A stretch of 64,000 nucleotides of DNA. Origin: Megaustenia siamemsis (lineage: Eukaryota; Mollusca; Gastropoda; Stylommatophora; Ariophantidae). Each line of letters opens with the position of its first letter. Position 1 is the first letter of the stretch. Below the pieces are notes generated by a model. The model did no database searches. It saw only the letters and a list, made by a program, of their open reading frames with translations, and was not told the origin of the DNA. The stretch spans positions 53,212,144 to 53,276,143 of the forward strand of contig JAVIAB010000073.1 of NCBI GenBank assembly GCA_032433765.1. The letters run 5' to 3'. The position numbers and the translations under genes were made by a program. This document shows positions 47,834-58,380 of this stretch, in pieces.

Positions 47834-48724
47834 CTTTTGGTCATGATGTGGCTCTTCACCTGTCTCTAGAACGAAGTTCGCACATCTCTCCAGGTCTTCG
47901 TATTGCCCCACAACTTGTGTCCATGTCGTTTGTCAGAATTACGTCGAAATTTCAGAGAGAGAGGGAGAGATCACGTACAATCAGACCGAGAAGATTGGAA
48001 AAGAAGATGATAGGGTGTGTAAGAATTTGAGCATCCTTAGGATTTCTACGGAAGATAGAATGTGTGTTGTAGAGCAAGAAGATGGCGCGTTGGACCAACT
48101 ATCGCTTCTCTGTGGTGGAGGATAACAAGAAGAGTGAAATAAACAGTGCAACTAAATTATCAGCTGCAGGCGTCTGTGATGTAGCTAAACATAACACATA
48201 ATAGAGACCTACTAGTTCTAGCTGTTGAGCTCTTGTTCCTAATTTAAGAGTTTAGCCAAATGTCAGGCAAATTACCAAAAATGTGACTAGCTGTCACTTC
48301 ATCTAAACCTGATAAACAGTTGAATAAGAAGCTATATTCCGTACCGAATGTATGTACTGTTCCTGCTTTTCTACCATCTGTGTCAATCTAATGATGTTAA
48401 GTAGAGCTGACAAGTAATCCGTTCACTTTTCTGGACTTAGTTTCTGTGTTGCCTAAGACATTTCCTAAAATATGTTATAAAATCGAATTCGTAAGTTCTT
48501 TTCAATTTGCTTATTATTTTTTTCTTATTTTCGCGGTTACAGATCGACAAAGGAGTTAAATGGCGACACGTCTTGTGGAGCTTATACGGAAATTAAAAAG
48601 AGTTCCGCCACATCGTGCAGTCCTTAGCAGGTTTCTCGAGGTCTGGGTAGCACTACAAATCTCGGATTCCTCTGTCTTACTTGTAGTCAGCTTTGGTTTC
48701 AATAGGGATTCTACTATCTTATGA
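47834..48724. other. Unassigned intron sequence
   Basis: Between the 45-bp and 41-bp arrays; nothing recognised. 49496-50126 and 51591-52234 are also unassigned. Confidence 0.55.
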
Positions 48725-49495
48725 CCAGTTACTCATGGTCATCTTTTTACCCACCTAAATACCCACTGTTTCACCTTATGCTCAGTTACTCGTTGTCATC
48801 TGTTTATTCCACTGTCTTATGCTCAGTTACTCGTTGTCATCTTTTTATTCCACTGTCTTTTATGTTCAGTTATTTTCTGTCATCTGTTTATTCCACTGTC
48901 GTATGCTGAGTTACTCGTTGTCATCTTTTGATTCCACTGTCTTATGCTCAGTTACTCGTTGTCATCTTTTGATTCCACTGTCTTATGCTCAGTTACTCGT
49001 TGTCATCTTTTGATTCCATTGTCTTATGCTCAGTTACTCGTTGTCATCTTTTTATTCCACTGTCTTATGCTCAGTTATTTTCGGTCATCTGTTTATTCCA
49101 CTGTCTTATGCTCAGTTACTCGTTGTCATCTTTTTATTCCACTGTCTTTTATGCTCAGTTATTTTCGGTCATCTGTTTATTCCACTGTCGTATGCTGAGT
49201 TACTCGTTGTCATCTTTTGATTCCACTGTCTTATGCTCAGTTACTCGTTGTCATCTTTTGATTCCACTGTCTTATGCTCAGTTACTCGTTGTCATCTTTT
49301 GATTCCACTGTCTTATGCTCAGTTACTCGTTGTCATCTTTTGATTCCACTGTCTTATGCTCAGTTACTCGTTGTCATCTTTTGATTCCACTGTCTTATGC
49401 TCAGTTACTCGTTGTCATCTTTTGATTCCACTGTCTTATGCTCAGTTACTCGTTGTCATCTTTTGATTCCACTGTCTTATGCTCAGTTACTGGTA
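48725..49495. repeat. 41-bp minisatellite, about 19 units
   Basis: Unit ttatgctcagttactcgttg plus tcatcttttgattccactgtc; left half mixes ttttcggtcatctgtttatt variants, right half is uniform. Confidence 0.96.
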
Positions 49496-50126
49496 GTCAG
49501 CTTGCTTTCGTTTCCCTTCGAATCCCATATCATGGTAAATTGTGTGTTTGTTTTAGGATCTACATGAGTACACTAACTACCCAGCCCAATTGCCTGTTAT
49601 CATTGTATCTCCACTAGCTTGCATTCCTTAATCAATTTTTGGTTGGTGAATTTGTTTAGCCAAAAATACATTTTTCTGACACTCAAGCAAAATTTGCGGC
49701 TGTTGCAAGAACACAATGATAGATAGAGATGTGCTTTGCACTAATCATTTATCTCCATTTTCATGAGCATGGATTTTGCTCACACGAAATGTATTTGCAC
49801 TGTGTCAGCATTAGTAATTTGACATTTAATAATAACAGGTGGATTCAGGCAGCCGGACAGGGTGGGCTACAAAGCCCTTTTCCAGTCAAGTCATATGTTC
49901 TGACAAGGAGAAAGTGTGTCAGTCACGGTGCAAGATTAGGGTTAATTCAGAATACACTCGCAAACACGAGTATCCACAATACTTGTCACCTCCTTGCACC
50001 TACTTTTCCTACCTCTTTCCTGCCAACAGATGAGTAGAAGGAACTTCTGTGCAAAAGAACTCAAAGTAGAAAAAATAAAATTTGTTGTGGGTACTTCACC
50101 GTTATTGTTGCTTCGAGGAACGTCTG

Positions 50127-51050
50127 TGGAATGAAGATTGAGATTTGGGTACTAACTAATAGACACCGCCTCAAAACTATGAAGATTGAGATTTTGGTAC
50201 TAACTAATAGACACCGCCTCAAAACTATGAAGATTGAGATTTTGGTACTAACTAATAGACACCGCCTCAAAACTATGAAGATTGAGATTTGGGTACTAAT
50301 TAATAGACACCGCCTCAAAACTATGAAGATTGAGATTTGGGTACTAATTAATAGACACCGCCTCAAAACTATGCAGATTGAGATTTGGGTACTAATTAAT
50401 AGACACCGCCTCAAAACTATGAAGATTGAGATTTGGGTACTAATTAATAGACACCGCCTCAAAACTATGAAGATTGAGATTTGGGTACTAATTAATAGAC
50501 ACCGCCTCAAAACTATGCAGATTGAGATTTGGGTACTAATTAATAGACACCGCCTCAAAACTATGCAGATTGAGATTTGGGTACTAATTAATAGACACCG
50601 CCTCAAAACTATGCAGATTGAGATTTGGGTACTAATTAATAGACACCGCCTCAAAACTATGCAGATTGAGATTTGGGTACTAATTAATAGACACCGCCTC
50701 AAAACTATGCAGATTGAGATTTGGGTACTAATTAATAGACACCGCCTCAAAACTATGAAGATTGAGATTTGGGTACTAATTAATAGACACCGCCTCAAAA
50801 CTATGAAGATTGAGATTTGGGTACTAATTAATAGACACCGCCTCAAAACTATGCAGATTGAGATTTGGGTACTAATTAATAGACACCGCCTCAAAACTAT
50901 GAAGATTGAGATTTGGGTACTAATTAATAGACACCGCCTCAAAACTATGAAGATTGAGATTTGGGTACTAATTAATAGACACCGCCTCAAAACTATGCAG
51001 ATTGAGATTTGGGTACTAACTAATAGACACCGCCTCAAAACTATGAAGAT
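50127..51050. repeat. 48-bp minisatellite, about 19 units
   Basis: Unit tatgaagattgagatttggg plus tactaattaatagacaccgc and ctcaaaac. Two monomer types (atgaag, atgcag) are interspersed. Open frames over 320 codons run on both strands; not genes. Confidence 0.97.
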
Positions 51051-51225
51051 TTGCTATTTTTATTACGGAGGGAAAAAACCTTGTGTTTTACCTTGTGGTT
51101 AAGTGATTGTGAAAAAACGTCAACAAGCTTGCATTATTTATTTAAAAAAAAACAATAAACAGATTAAGTGGTTGTTAAACTGTTTACACGGTGTAAAAGA
51201 CACAACACGTTTCTAATTATCGGAA

Positions 51226-51590
51226 AAATAAAAGCAGCGAAAGTGTTTCAAAATAAAAGCAGCGAAATTGTTTCAAAATAAAAGCAACTAAAGTGTTTCA
51301 AAATAAAAGCAACTAAAGTGTTTCAAAATAAAAGCAGCGAAAGTGTTTCAAAATAAAAGCAGCGAAAGTGTTTCAAAATAAAAGCAGCGAAATTGTTTCA
51401 GAATAAAAGCAGCGAAATTGTTTCAGAATAAAAGCAACTAAAGTGTTTCAAAATAAAAGCAGCGAAATTGTTTCAGAATAAAAGCAGCGAAATTGTTTCA
51501 GAATAAAAGCAACTAAAGTGTTTCAAAATAAAAGCAGCGAAAGTGTTTCAAAATAAAAGCAACGAAAGTGTTTCAAAATAAAAGAAATAT
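51226..51590. repeat. 25-bp tandem array, about 14 units
   Basis: Unit aaaataaaagcagcgaaagt plus gtttc, with gcaacta and gaaatt variants. Confidence 0.96.
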
Positions 51591-52234
51591 GGAAACATAC
51601 TTTATTACAAAGTAACACGTTGACAACTGTACTAAGTTAATCTTTAACTAAAGAGAAAATGGTCAATCTAGAAGACTTTCTCCCCCCCCCCCTTTTCTTC
51701 TTCCAATTCTAAACTTTTCTTCTCTTTGCTTCGTTTGTGCAACTTGTTCTTTCTATTCTCTTCATAAAGGGCGTTAAACGGAAGCAGGTTGCTTCATGTC
51801 GTGATCCACAACAAACTGCAACACCTGTGTCGTCCCACACATTGCCCAAGTTCCACCTCTACCTATCACTCTTCAGTCGATCCAGTTCTAAGCTACACTT
51901 TCCTATAATATTATTTGTATCGAGAGCATTCTTTAAGCTTACTATTTTATTTCTCTCTTTTTCTTATTTGTTTGCGCTTTTATTTTAAAAAGAGTAACAA
52001 ATTAGCACTAATGAGAGCCTTCTGCTTCATTGAATTGTAACTTTTATGTCTTATTCTACCTCGCTCTTTGCATTATATTCAATTGTGGTACGAAAAGAAG
52101 TGGTCTCTGGTGACAAATGATGGGGTATGCATCTTGATGGTTACTGTAGCTTGCTAGCTACACACCCATTTGTCGCCCCTTTTCTCAAACCTGGATTTGT
52201 ATCTATGGAAACATGGCCCATGATTTCCAAAGTC

Positions 52235-53420
52235 TGTTACCTCATCATTTGATGAGTATTTCCTTATCAATCACTGATTTTTCTCTCATCAATCTGTGAT
52301 TATCTCATTATCAATCACTGATAGTTCTTTAATTTATCAATAATTGTTCCCTCATCAATCGCTGATTGTTCTCTCATCAATCGCTGATTGTTCTTTCATC
52401 AATCGCTGATTGTTCTTTCATCAATCGCTGATTGTTCCTCATCAATCGCTGATTGTTCTTTCATCAATCGCTGATTGTTCTTTCATCAATCGCTGATTGT
52501 TCCTCATCAATCGCTGATTGTTCTTTCATCAATCGCTGATTGTTCTTTCATCAATCGCTGTTTGTTCCCTCATCAATCGCTGATTGTTCTCATAACAATT
52601 GTTTAGTGTCTTTCTCTCATTAGTTGCTGCGTATTGTTCTGTCATAAATCACTGATTGTTCTTTCATCGATCGCCGGTTTTTCCCTTATCAATCTCTGTT
52701 CTCTCATCATCGCTGATTATTCCCTTATCCATCACTAATTATTGTCTAATAAGTCGATTATTGTTCCCTTATCCATCACTAATTATTGTCTAATAAGTCG
52801 ATTATTGTTCCCTTATCCATCACTAATTATTGTCTAATAAGTCGATTATTGTTCCCTTATCCATCACTAATTATTGTCTAATAAGTCGATTATTGTTCCC
52901 TTATCCATCACTAATTATTGTCTAATAAGTCGATTATTGTTCCCTTATCCATCACTAATTGTTGTCTAATAAGTCGATTATTGTTCCCTTATCCATCACT
53001 AATTGTTGTCTAATAAGTCGATGATTATTCCCCGATCCATCACTGATTGTTGTCTAATAAGTCGATTATTGTTCCATTATCCATCACTGATTGTTGTCTA
53101 ATTAGTCGATGATTATTCTCCTATCCATCACTGATTGTTGTCTGATCAGTCGATAATTGTTCCCTGATCCATCACTGCTTGTTGTCTGTTCAATCATTGA
53201 TTGTTCTCTTACCCATCGCTGATTGTTCCCTTACCATTCACTGATTGTTCCCTTACCCATCGCTGTTTGCTCTTTCATAAAATGCTGCTTATTCTCTTAT
53301 CAATCTCAGATTGTTCTTTTGTAAATCACTGATTGCTGCTCTCTCATCCAAAGCTGATTATTGTTCTATCATCGATCGTCGAATTTACCCTTCCCAATCT
53401 TTGATTGTTCCTTATTAATC
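52235..53420. repeat. 22-bp repeat evolving into a 44-bp dimer array
   Basis: 52360-52600 is a 22-bp array (tcatcaatcgctgattgttctt). 52720-53010 is a 44-bp array (attattgtctaataagtcga plus ttattgttcccttatccatc and acta) made of two diverged halves. Flanks hold degenerate units. It stops about 200 bases before the LINE-A insertion. Confidence 0.93.
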
Positions 53421-53628
53421 GTTCCATCAACCTCTAACAGACAAAGCCTTTAAAATACTTCATCTTATACAAGTCATATTTAATCACAGAAAATGTGTCT
53501 TCAGCTTTGAGTCTAAAGACAGAGATTAAGCTACAATATCAGTCTGTAACATGTCTGAATCTGGATGTTCTCAATGCTGAACTTCAATGTTTTCTCATAC
53601 CACGCTTCTTCTTCCTGCTCAATCATCA

Positions 53629-56600
53629 TCATTGAGTGCCGTCTCCGCAACGAAGGTTGGCTACCATGGAGCGCCATTTTGCTCTATCTCTTGCTTTGAT
53701 GGTGCAGGTTGTCATCGGTTGATTTGTCCATCTTTTGATGTTACTCGTCCATGTTAATCTTGGTCTGCCTCTGCCTCTTTTACCTTGTATTTTCCCCTCC
53801 AGGATCACTTTCAGTAGGCTGTTGTGTCTTTTAACATGGCCTAAGAATCGCATTTGTCTTGTTCTAATTGTGTTCAGAAGTTCTCTTTTCATTTTTAGTT
53901 GTTTTAAGACTTTGTCATTTGTTTTCTTTTCCTTCCATCCAATTCTACCTATTCTTCTATATATCCACATTTCAAAGGCTTCAATTCTCTGTTCTGTTTT
54001 CTTGTCTAATGTCCATGTTTCAGCACCATATAGGAATATTGAGAAGATGTAACATTTTGCTATTCTTAGTTTTAGCTCTGGTGTTATTTGTTTTGATGTT
54101 AGTATGTCCTTCATGACATTAAAATTACTTTTTGCCATTCCTATTCTTTTGTTTATTTCAGTTGTACATTTTCCATCACTGGTTATAGTATGTCCAAGGT
54201 AGTTATAGTTCTGAACTGTCTCCAGGTCTATTCCTTCAATTTTGATATCCACTTGTGGGTTTTGAGTATTTTCTTTGTTTATGATCATAGTTTTAGTCTT
54301 TTTGATATTCATATCTAGTCCATATTTTTTGCTTGTCGTGTTTATTTCATTAAGTAATTGTTGTAGGTCTTTAGGATTTTCTGCTAGTAGTACAGTATCG
54401 TCAGCATATCTTAGGTTATTGATTATCTTTCCATTAATTTGTAGGCCTGGCATCTCTATGATGTTTTTAAAGATTTGCTCAGTGTATAGATTGAACAAGC
54501 TTGGTGATAGGATGCATCCTTGTCTTACTCCTCTTTTTATATCAATGGGTGTAGAGAACTCTTTGTTATATTTTATTATTGCTGTTTGCTCCCAGTATAG
54601 ATTGCATATTAGTCGTATATCCATGTCATCTAGATGTATCTCTTTTAGGCATTCTATAAGTTGTTTGTGGTGTACTCTATCAAAAGCCTTGGTGTAGTCT
54701 ATGAAGCAGGCATATATTGGTTTGTTTACTTCTGTGTATTTTTCGATTAATGTTCTCATGCAGAATATGGCTTCTTTTGTCCCGCTATTTTTCCTAAATC
54801 CAAATTGCTGCTCATCTAATTCAGTATTGATTTTATTCTGAATCCTTCCTTGTATAACTTTTAGCAAGATTTTTGTAACATGGCTCATTAGGCTTATTGT
54901 TCTAAAGTCACTGCATTCAACTGCACCATTCTTTTTAGGCAATGCAATGAAAGTTGATATTTTTAGTTCATTTGGTATGTATCCTGTGTGGTATATGTCG
55001 TTGCATATGTCTGTAATCACTTCAATGCCAAAATCTTCAAGTGCCTGTATCATCTCTATCTGTATGCTTTCAGGTCCTGCTGCTTTTCCTCTTTTCATTG
55101 TTTTTATAGCTTTTTCCACCTCAGATTTTAAGATTTTATAGCCTGATGTACATTTTATAACTGGTTTCTTGTCCCTTTGATCATGAAATAGTTCTGTTAT
55201 ATATTCCTGCCATCTATCTATGATATCCTTATTGTCTGTTAGCATTTTTCCTTTTTTGTCTGCAATGCATCCACCTTCTGTGGCGTTTTTATTTTTATTA
55301 GTCATTCTCTTTATTTCTGTGTGCATTCCTCTTAGGTCTTGTTTGCTTTCCATAGTTTCTATTTCTCTACATTTTTGGCTGAGCCAGTCTTCTTTTGCCT
55401 TTTTGCACATTTTGCGTATCTCATTATCTATTTTATTGTATTGGGCAGTGTTCTTCGCTTGTCTCCTTTCTTCCATTTTTTCTAAGATGGTGTTAGTTAT
55501 CCATTTTTGTTTTTTGTTCTTTTCTCTTTTGGGTAAGGTGTCGCAGGCTTTTTGTATGCTTTTCTTTATGCATTGCCATTTGGTTGTTACTTTTTCATCA
55601 GGATTTTCTCTTCTGTATTGTTCAATTCCTTCCTCTAGCAGCTTCTGGTATGTGTTCTTTACTTGTATTGTATAGGTATCTTTAATATCTTTTTGATTTA
55701 AAGCTGTTATGTCGAGTGGGTTTGTTGATGAATCAGATTTTTGCTTGTTTCTCTTTAGTTTGATTTTCATTTTAATCATTACAGGATTGTGATCAGAATT
55801 AATATCTGCTCCTGGGTAGGTTTTGGCTTTCTTTACGCTGTTACGGAGCCTTTCTTTTATCATTATGTAATCTATTTGATTCCTCTTCCTATCTCCAGGG
55901 CTTTTCCATGTGTATAGTTTCCTTTTCTCTTGCTCAAAGTAGGTGTTACATATTATCAGCCTGTTTTCTTCACAGAATTGTATTAATCTTTCTCCTCTGT
56001 CATTTCTTTTTCCTAAACCATGATTTCCTATAATTGTCTTATATCTACCTTTTCCTACTTTAGCGTTCATGTCACCCATTACAATCAAGATGTCTGAAGA
56101 TTTCACTTGCTTCATAACTTTATTTAGGTCTTCATAGTATGCCTCTATTTGTTCATCTGTGTAGTCTTGAGTAGGTGCATATGTCTGTATTATTGCTATG
56201 TCGAATGGTTTTGCTTTCAACTTGAGTAGTATAATCCTATCACTGTATGTCCAGTGGGTACTTATATATTTTTGTAGCTCTCTTTTTATCAGTATTCCTA
56301 CCCCCCTTTGATGTTCTGTTGTGTTTCCTGAGTATATAAATGTATATTTTTCGTCTTCAATGTACCCACATTCCTTCCATCTAGTCTCTGATATGCCTAA
56401 AATATCTATATTCATTCGTTCTGCTTCTTGAATTAGATTTTCCAATTTCCCTTGTTGATATAGAGTCCTAACATTCCAAGTACTTATTTTAAGATCTTTC
56501 CTCCGACATAAGTTCGAATTTCTCCGACTCTCCATGGCTTCCTCTGGACTGGTACGTGATGAGGCTCCAATCTCTTTCACGGTGGTCAGCCATGTTCGTC

Positions 56601-56691
56601 TTTCGTGTTCTGAACATGCCTCTTGTGTACCACACACTTTGCTGTTTTCGCTTTCTGGGCCGTTGATCATTCTTGATTCCTCCGCCTCCAT
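53629..56691 (-). CDS. LINE-A endonuclease/reverse transcriptase polyprotein, 1020 aa
   Basis: Single uninterrupted frame of a non-LTR retrotransposon; it would nick target DNA and copy its own RNA into the genome (target-primed reverse transcription). Residues about 67-312 are an APE-type endonuclease: STWNVRTL near 70-77, SETRW at 101-105 (catalytic Glu), GDMNAKVG at 206-213 and NSDHNP near 298-303 with the terminal Asp-His. Residues 314-540 are a Lys/Glu-rich, probably helical linker. The reverse transcriptase spans roughly 570-800: FIALPKKNGA, FIDYTKAFDRV (catalytic Asp 665), GVRQGCILSP at 721-730 and the RYADD box at 761-765. The C-terminal part has LRIAKCYIFSIFLYGAETWT, RFLGHVKR at 948-955 and GRGRPRLTW at 973-981, as in related LINEs. 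The first Met is used here; the next in-frame Met is only seven codons on. All catalytic residues that I can check are present. Confidence 0.93.
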   Translation of the reverse strand: MEAEESRMINGPESENSKVCGTQEACSEHERRTWLTTVKEIGASSRTSPEEAMESRRNSNLCRRKDLKISTWNVRTLYQQGKLENLIQEAERMNIDILGISETRWKECGYIEDEKYTFIYSGNTTEHQRGVGILIKRELQKYISTHWTYSDRIILLKLKAKPFDIAIIQTYAPTQDYTDEQIEAYYEDLNKVMKQVKSSDILIVMGDMNAKVGKGRYKTIIGNHGLGKRNDRGERLIQFCEENRLIICNTYFEQEKRKLYTWKSPGDRKRNQIDYIMIKERLRNSVKKAKTYPGADINSDHNPVMIKMKIKLKRNKQKSDSSTNPLDITALNQKDIKDTYTIQVKNTYQKLLEEGIEQYRRENPDEKVTTKWQCIKKSIQKACDTLPKREKNKKQKWITNTILEKMEERRQAKNTAQYNKIDNEIRKMCKKAKEDWLSQKCREIETMESKQDLRGMHTEIKRMTNKNKNATEGGCIADKKGKMLTDNKDIIDRWQEYITELFHDQRDKKPVIKCTSGYKILKSEVEKAIKTMKRGKAAGPESIQIEMIQALEDFGIEVITDICNDIYHTGYIPNELKISTFIALPKKNGAVECSDFRTISLMSHVTKILLKVIQGRIQNKINTELDEQQFGFRKNSGTKEAIFCMRTLIEKYTEVNKPIYACFIDYTKAFDRVHHKQLIECLKEIHLDDMDIRLICNLYWEQTAIIKYNKEFSTPIDIKRGVRQGCILSPSLFNLYTEQIFKNIIEMPGLQINGKIINNLRYADDTVLLAENPKDLQQLLNEINTTSKKYGLDMNIKKTKTMIINKENTQNPQVDIKIEGIDLETVQNYNYLGHTITSDGKCTTEINKRIGMAKSNFNVMKDILTSKQITPELKLRIAKCYIFSIFLYGAETWTLDKKTEQRIEAFEMWIYRRIGRIGWKEKKTNDKVLKQLKMKRELLNTIRTRQMRFLGHVKRHNSLLKVILEGKIQGKRGRGRPRLTWTSNIKRWTNQPMTTCTIKARDRAKWRSMVANLRCGDGTQ

Positions 56692-56989
56692 CCACCGTCA
56701 CAGACTTTTCACATAAGGGTTGAACATACCCGTTTTTCCGTTGACATTTTTGTCAAACCATGTGCTTGCCTATCGAACCGCGAACACACAACACAAAGAA
56801 GAATAAATCATATTCCACTTAAATATCGGCAATCACAGTCCATCCCCACGTTAGGAGTAAAACATACACCAAACGGGAGAATAGCAACACATAATTTCAC
56901 AACTAGACTGTCGCGTAAATCATTTAAATATATCAGCAAGAGCCGAATTATAAAAATCGACTACACGAAGCCGCCATGACACCGGACAG
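56692..56989 (-). promoter_or_regulatory. LINE-A 5' leader
   Basis: Non-coding segment between the element's inferred 5' end and the start codon. RTE-type LINEs carry an internal promoter in such leaders, so transcription would start near 56989 and run leftward; that role is inferred. No TATA box at the start site was recognised. Confidence 0.5.
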
Positions 56990-57109
56990 TGCTCAATACT
57001 TGTCATATTTGTTAAATCAAAAAACCAATGTTTTGTTTCTCTAGAAAATGCTTCGGTGCGGTTGCTAGCGTGTATACAAGTACATGTCATGAAACACGAA
57101 GTAAAATGA

Positions 57110-57440
57110 AATAAGTAAAGTTAGCTCGACAGTACTTAAGAGCCAGTAGTGGGGTGTGTTATTTACTCCAAGGTATGGTGACAGTTTTACAAAGAAGGAA
57201 CACAACGCAATACTGACGTTTCGGTCTGTGGCCTTCTTCAGAACACGGGGACAACGACAACAAACTGTGTGGCACAGATATCTATAGCTACATGTCGGAT
57301 GATAAAGTTAGGGAGATGTGGACGGATAGATGAGGGATAGGATGGTGAGATGGAAAAAGAGATGTATTACATATGGGAAGATAGGAGCAGTTTAGAGATA
57401 TATAGAAACATAAGTAAAGTAGAGCGCGACAGTACTTAGT
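57110..57440 (-). mobile_element. Possible Penelope-like element fragment with hammerhead-like core
   Basis: On the minus strand, 57243-57210 reads CTGAAGAAGGCC, then gaccGAAACGTC, which has the CUGANGA and GAAA cores of hammerhead ribozymes in the spacing used by Penelope-like retroelements. The segment is bracketed by imperfect direct repeats ataagtaaagt...cgacagtactta at 57112 and 57412. Stem II pairs only weakly, and no reverse transcriptase is present. Confidence 0.4.
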
Positions 57441-57449
57441 TTTTACTTT

Positions 57450-57715
57450 TCAAATCCCGGCTGCACCAGTTGGTATTTTTATTTGTGATTTCTCTCTGCG
57501 ACAACCTCTCCTAGTGTTAGCATCGAGACCCTGCTTGAAACGACAATTGCTCATCAACGAAAAAAATATGAATATAGTTCAAGACGGAGTTATCTGCCTG
57601 TGCGGCGAGGGACTCATGTGCACGTGGCTTACAGTAAAAAAAAAAAATTAAATCACAAAATTCAATTCCATGTCTCTAGCAACTTTGCCAGATGTCAAAG
57701 CTGGCGAACGCAAAA
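57450..57715 (+). mobile_element. SINE2 copy, 5' truncated
   Basis: Plus-strand copy starting inside the B box (caaatcccggctgcaccag) and continuing through gcttgaaacgacaattgctc and gcctgtgcggcgagggact to agctggcgaacgcaa. Confidence 0.8.
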
Positions 57716-57911
57716 CGAAAAAAAAAGTTACGCGGTCAGAATTATCCCAGGTCGTCTTTCTGTTCTTTAAGAAAAAAAACAAAAAACAAAGCATCCTTTA
57801 AGCTTGGATCATCTTTGCAGCGACTAGCACTTTACCGCTGCCTCTTTCTCCTATATATGATATGTCTGATATTTCATTACTGATATTTCATTACTGATAT
57901 ATGCTTGCTTG

Positions 57912-58128
57912 CCTTCGCCCGATGACTAAATGAGTACACCTCTTCATCATCCGCCCTTAAAAGGACGTTAAGTGGGCGTGTCTACGTTGTGTTGGGGTTT
58001 GCAGTTTAACTGTGTGATATTTGCGCCTTTCGGCCCAACACATCCGACTTCAGCATGACATTTTTGAGTACTGGGTTGTTTTCTCTCTTCGATCCCTACT
58101 CGCTTGGCCAGACTAGACAGGTTAGTCT
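57912..58128. repeat. Dispersed repeat R4
   Basis: Second long copy. It ends about 250 bases before the nAChR exon at 58381. Confidence 0.78.
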
Positions 58129-58380
58129 GTTATTAGAGGCACCACGGAGAGGTGGAGCAAGGTCTGAATGGTTCTGGTTCACCGATCCTGGCGCAAGCCA
58201 TCAACTGTGGGTCACTGACAACTTACAGCTCTGGTGCTGCGAGGCGCGCCTTCGCCTCCTTACTGATCTATAAGCTTGAAATTGGTTTACATAAAACCAA
58301 CGATTATTGTTTCATGATATCTACTTCCACGCTCTTCAACTCTTTCATACAATGTGGTGTATATGTTTCATCTCACACAG

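Larger units (their letters stand above)
53624..56989 (-). mobile_element. Full-length RTE-like non-LTR retrotransposon (family A), intact
   Basis: A 3366-bp insertion flanked by the 8-bp direct repeat TGCTCAAT at 53616-53623 and 56990-56997, a likely target-site duplication. Reading on the minus strand, it begins ACTGTCCGGTGTCATGGCGG near 56989, has about 300 bases of 5' leader, one long open frame (56691-53629) and ends in a short TGATGATGA tail. There is no separate 3' UTR: the frame ends CAA-TGA and that TGA is the first unit of the tail. No poly(A) is present. Short simple-repeat tails and a single endonuclease/RT frame fit the RTE group of LINEs; exact clade is inferred. The lack of any stop or frameshift marks it as a recent insertion, in the receptor intron and antisense to the host gene. 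The exact 5' boundary rests on the duplication. Confidence 0.88.
40144..58380 (+). other. 18.2-kb intron of the nAChR gene
   Basis: Bounded by gtaagt at 40144 and cacag ending at 58380, with phase 0 on both sides. It holds LINE fragments of families A, D, E, F and G, the intact LINE-A copy on the opposite strand, four SINE1/tRNA-like insertions at 44.4-45.4 kb and five large minisatellites. No other coding exon was recognised inside it, and the protein is continuous across it. Confidence 0.85.

Noticed and set aside
46823..47911. 362-codon minus-strand frame, apparently a repeat protein
   Set aside because: It is the 45-bp minisatellite read in one of several open frames, plus antisense of a LINE-like fragment. 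No start context, splice or domain supports it.
50061..51102. Two frames of over 320 codons on opposite strands
   Set aside because: Both come from the same 48-bp array; a period divisible by three keeps all frames stop-free.
55220..55675. Plus-strand frames within the LINE-A copy (also 54275-54697)
   Set aside because: Antisense shadows of the intact minus-strand LINE frame.
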